Assembly (NCBI GenBank): GCA_963823515.1
Contig: CAWGMB010000019.1
Location: forward strand, 248,001 to 312,000
Direction of reading: 5' to 3'
Length of the DNA stretch: 64,000 nucleotides
Source of the DNA: Miltoncostaea sp963823515
GTDB taxonomy: Bacteria; Actinomycetota; Thermoleophilia; Miltoncostaeales; Miltoncostaeaceae
In this document: positions 59,544-64,000 of the stretch, in pieces
Position numbering within the stretch: the stretch's first letter is position 1
How the letters are laid out: each line of letters begins with the position of its first letter
Translations under genes and position numbers: made by a program
Notes under the pieces: model-generated
What the model saw: the letters and a program-made list of their open reading frames with translations, nothing else
The model's database searches: none
What the model was told of the DNA's origin: nothing

Positions 59544-61720
59544 GCGCGGCCCCGCTCCGGGTCCTCTACGACCTGCGCGGGGCGCAGAGCCCCTTCCACC
59601 CGGAGCGCGGGATCGCGCGCTGGGCGCGCGAGCACGCGCAGGCCCTGGCCGCCCGCGACGACGTAACTGTGCACGGCCTCGTCGATCCCGCAATGCCCGA
59701 CCCCGGCCTCGACCCCGGCGCGCCGATCCTCACCGTGCCGATCGCCGACGCCGGCTTCGTCCGCGACCGCGAGCGGCCGACCGTCCACCACATCGGCTCG
59801 CCCTTCGAGCTCGAGCTCTCGATGGCCTCCATGCTCCCCGGCGCGCTGCAGCGGCCCGACGTCCTGCGCTCGGCGACACTCTTCGACGTCATCCCGCTCG
59901 CCTGGCCGATCGCCCAGCGCGGCCCGGCGCGGCGCTGGACGGTCCGGGCCCAGCTGCTGCGCATCACGCCGTCGGTGCTGGCGATCTCCGAGTTCTCGGC
60001 GCGCGACGCCGCGCGGCGCCTCGCGGTACCGGGGGAGCGCATCCACGTGGTAGGCACGGGCGTGACCCCGCGGCCCATCGCCAGCGCGCCCGACGACGCG
60101 GGCGCCGGACCGTACCTGCTCTATGCCGGCGGCACCGAGCACCCGCGAAAGAACCTCCCGCGCCTGGTGGAGGCCTACGCGCAGCTCGCCCCGGCGCTAC
60201 GCGCAACCCACCGGCTGGTGATCGCCGGGCGCATCGCCCCCGGGATGGAGGGCGAGCTGCGCGACGCGGCCGCCCGGCGCGGGGTGTCGGATCGCGTGGA
60301 CCTGCCCGGCTTCGTCTCCGACGACCGTCTGACGGAGCTGATGGCCGGGTGCGCCTGCTTCGTCTACCCCTCGCTCTACGAGGGCTTCGGGCTGCCGATC
60401 GTCGAGGCGATGAGCGCGGGGGCGCCGGTCGTCCACTCGGGGACCACCTCTTGCGGGGAGATCCCGGGGCCGCCCGGCGCGCGCTTCGACCCCACCGACC
60501 CCGGCGCGATCGCCGGGGCCATCGCGCGCGTGCTCACCGATCCGGCCCTCGCCGGACGCCTGCGCGAGCGGGGCGCCGCCACGGCCGCCCAGTACCGCTG
60601 GGACGGGGTCGCCGAGCGCAGCGTCGAGGCCTGGCGGGCAGGCCTCGACGACATCGAGCGTCGGGCGCGCGGACGCACCCCGACCGTGTCGTGGACCCTC
60701 ACGATGGTCGCCCCGAGCACGCCGGGCGCGCTGTCGCCGGCCTCCGCCATGCAGCTGCTCGCGGGGGCGGCGTCGGAGCGCGTCCAGGTGCAGCTCGCGA
60801 CGCCGGCGCCGATCCGGCCCCGCGACGGCTGGATGGGCCCGCTGGCGCCGAGGCGCCATCCGATCGCGCCCGCGTGGCGCCCGGGCGCGATCGTGCACCT
60901 GGTCAACACCGCGGACGACGCCGCGGCCGCCGCACGCCTCCTGCGGGGGGCCGAGGGCGCGGCCGTAGTCTGGGAGCTGGACCGGGTGGTCGGCGGCGAC
61001 CGGCGCCACCCCTCGGCCAACGGCGTGATGGCCCTGCGCCGCCTCGCCGACGCGTCGGTGCCCCTCCTGGTGCGCGATGCCGACGACGCCGACTGGCTGA
61101 CCGCGCTGGCGCCCGCGCTCAACGGCCGCGTGGGACAACTGCCGATGCCGCTCGGGTGGGTCGCCTCCGGAGGCGGGCTCGGGCACCAGGCGACGCTCGA
61201 GACGGCGCTCATGCTCGGACCGGGTCGCTCTGAGGTGCGCAGGGAGCGGGCGATTCCCGTCGTCGTTACCGGTCGCCCGGACCGCCTCGGCCGGGTGCGC
61301 GCCCACGAGCTCGACGAGGCGGCGCGCCTCGCGGCCGCGATGACGTTGGCCGGGACTCCGATCCGACTGTGCGTCCTCGGCGCGATGGACGGCGTCGACG
61401 CCGCCCAAGCGGAGGCCGCCTGCGGCGCCGCCGGCGCGCCGGGAGCCCTGCTCACGGGTGCGTGGCCGAGCCGCCAAGAGATGGTCGCCTGGGCGACCAC
61501 GATGGCCGCTGTGGTCCGCCTGCCCTCGCAGTCGCGCGCGACCCGCAACGCGATGGCCGACCTCGCGGCCTGCGCCGGGGTGCCCGTCGCGGACGACGGC
61601 GCGCCGGCGATCGCCCGCGCGCTGCGCCAGAACGAGGGCGACGGGACCGGATGGGGGATACCGCGGGAGCGCCGCCCGGAGGCAGTGGCCGACGTGCTGC
61701 TCAGCGCCCTCGGGCGCTGA
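59540..61720 (+). CDS. Glycosyltransferase family 4 with second degenerate GT-B-like half
   Basis: 726 residues. Residues 1-380 are a normal GT4: HIGSPFELELSMASMLPG, ATLFDVIPLAWP, AISEFSARDAARRLAVP, LLYAGGTEHPRKNLPRLVEA and YPSLYEGFGLPIVEAMSAG. The remaining ~345 (SWTLTMVAPSTPGALSPASA onward) look like a second Rossmann pair (AIVHLVNTADDAAAAARLL, VVVTGRPDRLGRVRAHEL) without the usual E-x7-E end. The second half may bind substrate or be a diverged transferase. ATGA overlap with the methyltransferase. Confidence 0.82.
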   Translation: MSAAPLRVLYDLRGAQSPFHPERGIARWAREHAQALAARDDVTVHGLVDPAMPDPGLDPGAPILTVPIADAGFVRDRERPTVHHIGSPFELELSMASMLPGALQRPDVLRSATLFDVIPLAWPIAQRGPARRWTVRAQLLRITPSVLAISEFSARDAARRLAVPGERIHVVGTGVTPRPIASAPDDAGAGPYLLYAGGTEHPRKNLPRLVEAYAQLAPALRATHRLVIAGRIAPGMEGELRDAAARRGVSDRVDLPGFVSDDRLTELMAGCACFVYPSLYEGFGLPIVEAMSAGAPVVHSGTTSCGEIPGPPGARFDPTDPGAIAGAIARVLTDPALAGRLRERGAATAAQYRWDGVAERSVEAWRAGLDDIERRARGRTPTVSWTLTMVAPSTPGALSPASAMQLLAGAASERVQVQLATPAPIRPRDGWMGPLAPRRHPIAPAWRPGAIVHLVNTADDAAAAARLLRGAEGAAVVWELDRVVGGDRRHPSANGVMALRRLADASVPLLVRDADDADWLTALAPALNGRVGQLPMPLGWVASGGGLGHQATLETALMLGPGRSEVRRERAIPVVVTGRPDRLGRVRAHELDEAARLAAAMTLAGTPIRLCVLGAMDGVDAAQAEAACGAAGAPGALLTGAWPSRQEMVAWATTMAAVVRLPSQSRATRNAMADLAACAGVPVADDGAPAIARALRQNEGDGTGWGIPRERRPEAVADVLLSALGR

Positions 61721-61728
61721 GGGCCGGC

Positions 61729-62476
61729 TCAGGCCGGGGCGTCCACCCGGGCCAGGGTGAGGTAGATCGCCGCGTTGTCGTCAAGGATTGCGCCGGGCGT
61801 GATCGCGTCGAGCACGGTCATGACGCCGTAGAGCACCGCGCCGAGAGGCACGAGCAGCGCGGGCCCTACGACGGGGATCCTGCGCAGACCCGTCCACGCG
61901 GCGAGCAAGGGGAAGTTGGCCATCCAGGCCGGCGGCCCGACCAGCGGGAACACGGTCTCCACCCGGAAGCCCGCCTCCTCGATCTCGCGCACTATCCCCT
62001 CGCGTGTCCACCGGCGGAAGTCGCTCGGGTGGGGGTGGTAGGGCCAGGAGCCATGGGTCGAGAGGATCAGCCAGCCGCCGTCGCGCAGGATGCGGCGGCA
62101 TTCGCGCAGGTAGCGGTCCACGTCCCAGACGTGCTCGAGCACCTGGAACGAGACGACGCCCCCGGCGCTCGCCGATTCCAGGGGCAGGAAGCCCTCGGGC
62201 TCGATGACGACATCGGCCGAGCTGTCGATGTCACAGGTGAGGTACCGGCAGCCCCGCGCCTCGAAGAGGGGCCGGTAGGGCGCGTCGCCCGCGCCGACAT
62301 CGACCACCGTGTCGCCGGCGGTCGCGACCCCGGGACGTCCGAGGGCGGTCTCCGAGAGCCTCCCGCAGCCGGTCGAGAGAGTACGCGTGGCGGTCCCAGA
62401 CGGGTGGGTGGAGGCGGTCGTCACGCACGAGTCCAAGACGGTCGAGGACCGGACTCGCGCGTGCCACGCCTGCCAC
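61729..62476 (-). CDS. SAM-dependent methyltransferase (frameshifted)
   Basis: About 248 residues when corrected. N-terminus LGLVRDDRLHPPVWDRHAYS then LDRLREALGD lies in one frame; DTVVDVGAGDAPYRPLFEARG, CDIDSSADVVIEPEGFLPLE, SFQVLEHVWDVDRYLRECR and GWLILSTHGSWPYHPHPSDF in another. One extra G near 62328-62335 (CCCGGGG) explains it. Two hydrophobic segments near the end (AWMANFPLLAAWTGL, ALLVPLGAVLYGVMTV). Convergent with the GT4 gene; divergent start from 62492. Confidence 0.78.
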
Positions 62477-62479
62477 GGG

Positions 62480-62486
62480 TACCCTA
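62480..62486. promoter_or_regulatory. Divergent -10 elements overlapping (TACCCT / TAGGGT)
   Basis: Plus TACCCT (62480-62485) lies 6 nt before GTG 62492. The complementary strand reads TAGGGT (62486-62481) facing the methyltransferase gene. The two hexamers overlap by five bases. Confidence 0.4.
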
Positions 62487-62491
62487 CCCGC

Positions 62492-63664
62492 GTGAGGATT
62501 CTGCTCGTCTCATCGTACGGTCTGCCTCACATCGGGGGGATCGAAGGAATCGTCCACGGGTACGCAAACGAGCTGGGGCGCCGGGGCCACGAGGTCGTCA
62601 GCGTCTTCGCCCGTCCGAACCCGTCGCGGGGGACCGCGGGCGAGCCCGCGCGCCGGTACCGGGACGTCCAGGTCCCGGCGCTCAACCACCTCGAGTGGGC
62701 GTTCCAGGTGCCCTACCCGGTGTTCTCGCCCCGGCTGCTGTCGGTGCTCGCGAGGAAATGCTGGGCGGCGGACGTCATCCACGCGCACGGGTTCCTCTAC
62801 ATGGACTCGGTGCTCGCGCTCGTCCAGGGGCGCCTCGCCCGCCGGCGCCGCGCCGTGAGGATTCTCACCGAGCACGTAGGCTTCGTGCCGTACGAGTCGC
62901 GCCCGGTCGCCGGTCTGCAGCGGGGCGCGATCGCATCCGTCGGGCGCATGGCGGCCCGGCTGGCCGACGCCATCGTGGTCTACAACGACCGCGTGGGCGA
63001 CGAGATGCGCCGGGTTGCGGGGCCGGTCCCGGTCAGCTTCATCCCCAACGGGATCGACACCCGGAGTTCCGTCCCCGGCCGACGACGAGCGCGCGGCGCT
63101 GCGCCGGGAGCTGGGATGGGACGACACCCCGCGGGCGCTCTTCGTGGGCCGTCTGGTGCAGAAGAAGGGCGTTGACGAGGTGGTCGCGGCCGCGGCCGAG
63201 GGCGGGGGGGCTTCCGGGCCGTCCTCGTCGGCCCGGGTGACGGTGACCGGCTCGCGGGGAGCCCGCACGTGGATGTGCTCGGGCCGAGGCCGCGCGACGA
63301 GGTCGCGCGCCTCTACCGGGCGGCCGACTGCCTCCTTCTGCCCTCCTTCGGCGAGGGCTTCCCGGTGGTCGCGCAGGAGGCCCTGGCGTCGGGGCTTCCA
63401 GTGATCCTGCGCGCAGCGCACGACTACACGACCTACGAGAGGCACGGGAGCGACGGGCTGATCATGATCTCCGGTGACGCGGCCTCCTTCGCCCGCGCCG
63501 TGGAGCGCACGACCCTCGACCCGGTCGAGCGAGAGCGCCTCTCGCGAGCCGCGGTCGATCTTGCCCACGTCGTCTTCTCCTGGGACGCCTGCGTCGAGAG
63601 CCACCTCGAGCTCTACCGGCGCGCCGGAGAGGGCCTGGATCCGACCGGCGTGGGCCTGGCGTGA
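62492..63664 (+). CDS. Glycosyltransferase family 4 (two frameshifts)
   Basis: About 390 residues when corrected. VSSYGLPHIGGIEGIVHGYA, VIHAHGFLYMDSVLALVQG, ILTEHVGFVPYESRPVAGLQ and SFIPNGIDT start the protein; ALRRELGWDDTPRALFVGRL continues after an extra C at about 63060; FRAVLVGPGDGDRLAGSPHV and LLLPSFGEGFPVVAQEALAS continue after an indel in the 7-G run at 63204-63210. The family parts are well kept, so consensus error is likely. GTGA overlap with the next gene. Confidence 0.8.
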
Positions 63665-64000
63665 GCGAGGCGGGCGACGCCCTCCCGATCCTCGGCGCCG
63701 AGGACGCCTGCGGCCGGCCGGACGAGCTGCGAATCGCCGTGATTCTGCCATGCCTCAACGAGGCGACGACGATCGAGCGGGTCGTGACCGACTTCCAGCG
63801 CGCGCTCCCGGCGGCCACAGTCTACGTCTACGACAACGGCTCGGCCGACGACACCACCGAGCGCGCCAGCTCGGCCGGCGCCGTGGTCCGCCACGAGGAC
63901 CGCAAGGGCAAGGGGAACGTCGTGCGCCGGATGTTCGCTGACGTTGACGCGGACGTGTATATCCTCGCCGACGGGGACGACACCTACGACGCCCGGGACG
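63661..64000 (+). CDS. Glycosyltransferase family 2 (truncated by window edge)
   Basis: First 113 residues of a GT2 enzyme: LRIAVILPCLNEATTIERVV, VYVYDNGSADDTTERASSAG, RHEDRKGKGNVVRRMF and DVYILADGDDTYDARD with the DxDDT metal-binding motif. The pattern is that of polyprenol-phosphate glucosyl/mannosyltransferases. The 3' end lies outside the window. Confidence 0.85.
   Translation, partial: MSEAGDALPILGAEDACGRPDELRIAVILPCLNEATTIERVVTDFQRALPAATVYVYDNGSADDTTERASSAGAVVRHEDRKGKGNVVRRMFADVDADVYILADGDDTYDARD

Noticed and set aside
1..64000. CRISPR arrays, tRNA or rRNA genes, complete insertion sequences, phage genes
   Set aside because: No regularly spaced repeats, no cloverleaf with T-loop consensus in the gaps, and no transposase or integrase motifs were seen.

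Overview
The window is about 72-75% G+C, uses many GTG/TTG starts, and is densely packed: no gene-free stretch exceeds about 235 bp. Gene content (Zur/Fur pair, B12-dependent ribonucleotide reductase with NrdR, PucR and CGNR regulators, CtaG, GPI-less secreted Ig-like protein behind an ECF sigma factor, actinobacterial-style glycan cluster) points to a high-GC actinobacterium. A deep lineage such as Thermoleophilia/Solirubrobacterales fits best; this is inference from gene style, not a phylogeny. No rRNA, tRNA or CRISPR array was seen.

Layout. 1-4 kb: zinc/manganese ABC uptake (permease tail fused to a binding lipoprotein, ATPase, second permease) followed by a divergent pair of Fur-family regulators. 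4-7 kb: CtaG-like oxidase assembly protein, an aldo/keto-reductase-like protein, an FKBP prolyl isomerase. 7-10.5 kb: nrdJ and nrdR under a pair of NrdR-box-like sites. 10.6-14.9 kb: signal peptidase I with a small exported protein, an O-antigen-ligase/TPR membrane protein, a 163-bp MITE-like palindrome, and a protein with a duplicated domain. 15-18.5 kb: two alpha/beta hydrolases, a CGNR regulator, a YdeI/OmpD-like protein, small proteins. 18.5-27.2 kb: siroheme sulfite/nitrite reductase, class IV aminotransferase, PucR regulator, type III glutamine synthetase, an HhH-GPD DNA glycosylase. 27.3-33.5 kb: a leftward glycan operon (sugar-1-phosphate transferase, glycosyltransferases, methyltransferase). 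33.7-37.4 kb: an ECF sigma factor with its own zinc finger, overlapping the gene of a large secreted protein. 37.6-64 kb: a long surface-polysaccharide cluster: about ten glycosyltransferases, four methyltransferases, RfbC, two large paralogous membrane proteins, a Wzx-type flippase, and a Wzm/Wzt ABC exporter. The last gene runs off the right edge.

Two themes run through the window. First, many genes have a TANNNT-type -10 hexamer only 6-8 nt before the start codon, the geometry of leaderless mRNAs. In three places such a promoter starts a tiny ORF whose stop codon overlaps the start of the real gene (FKBP, class IV aminotransferase, sugar transferase). Second, nine genes carry frameshifts, and nearly all are explained by one extra base, usually in a G/C run. 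This bias suggests consensus errors in the assembly rather than real decay, so these genes are probably intact in the organism.

Glycan chains are probably begun on a lipid carrier by the sugar-1-phosphate transferase, extended by the GT4/GT2 enzymes, modified by the methyltransferases, and exported by the flippase and/or the ABC pair. The ligase-like protein could polymerise or attach them.
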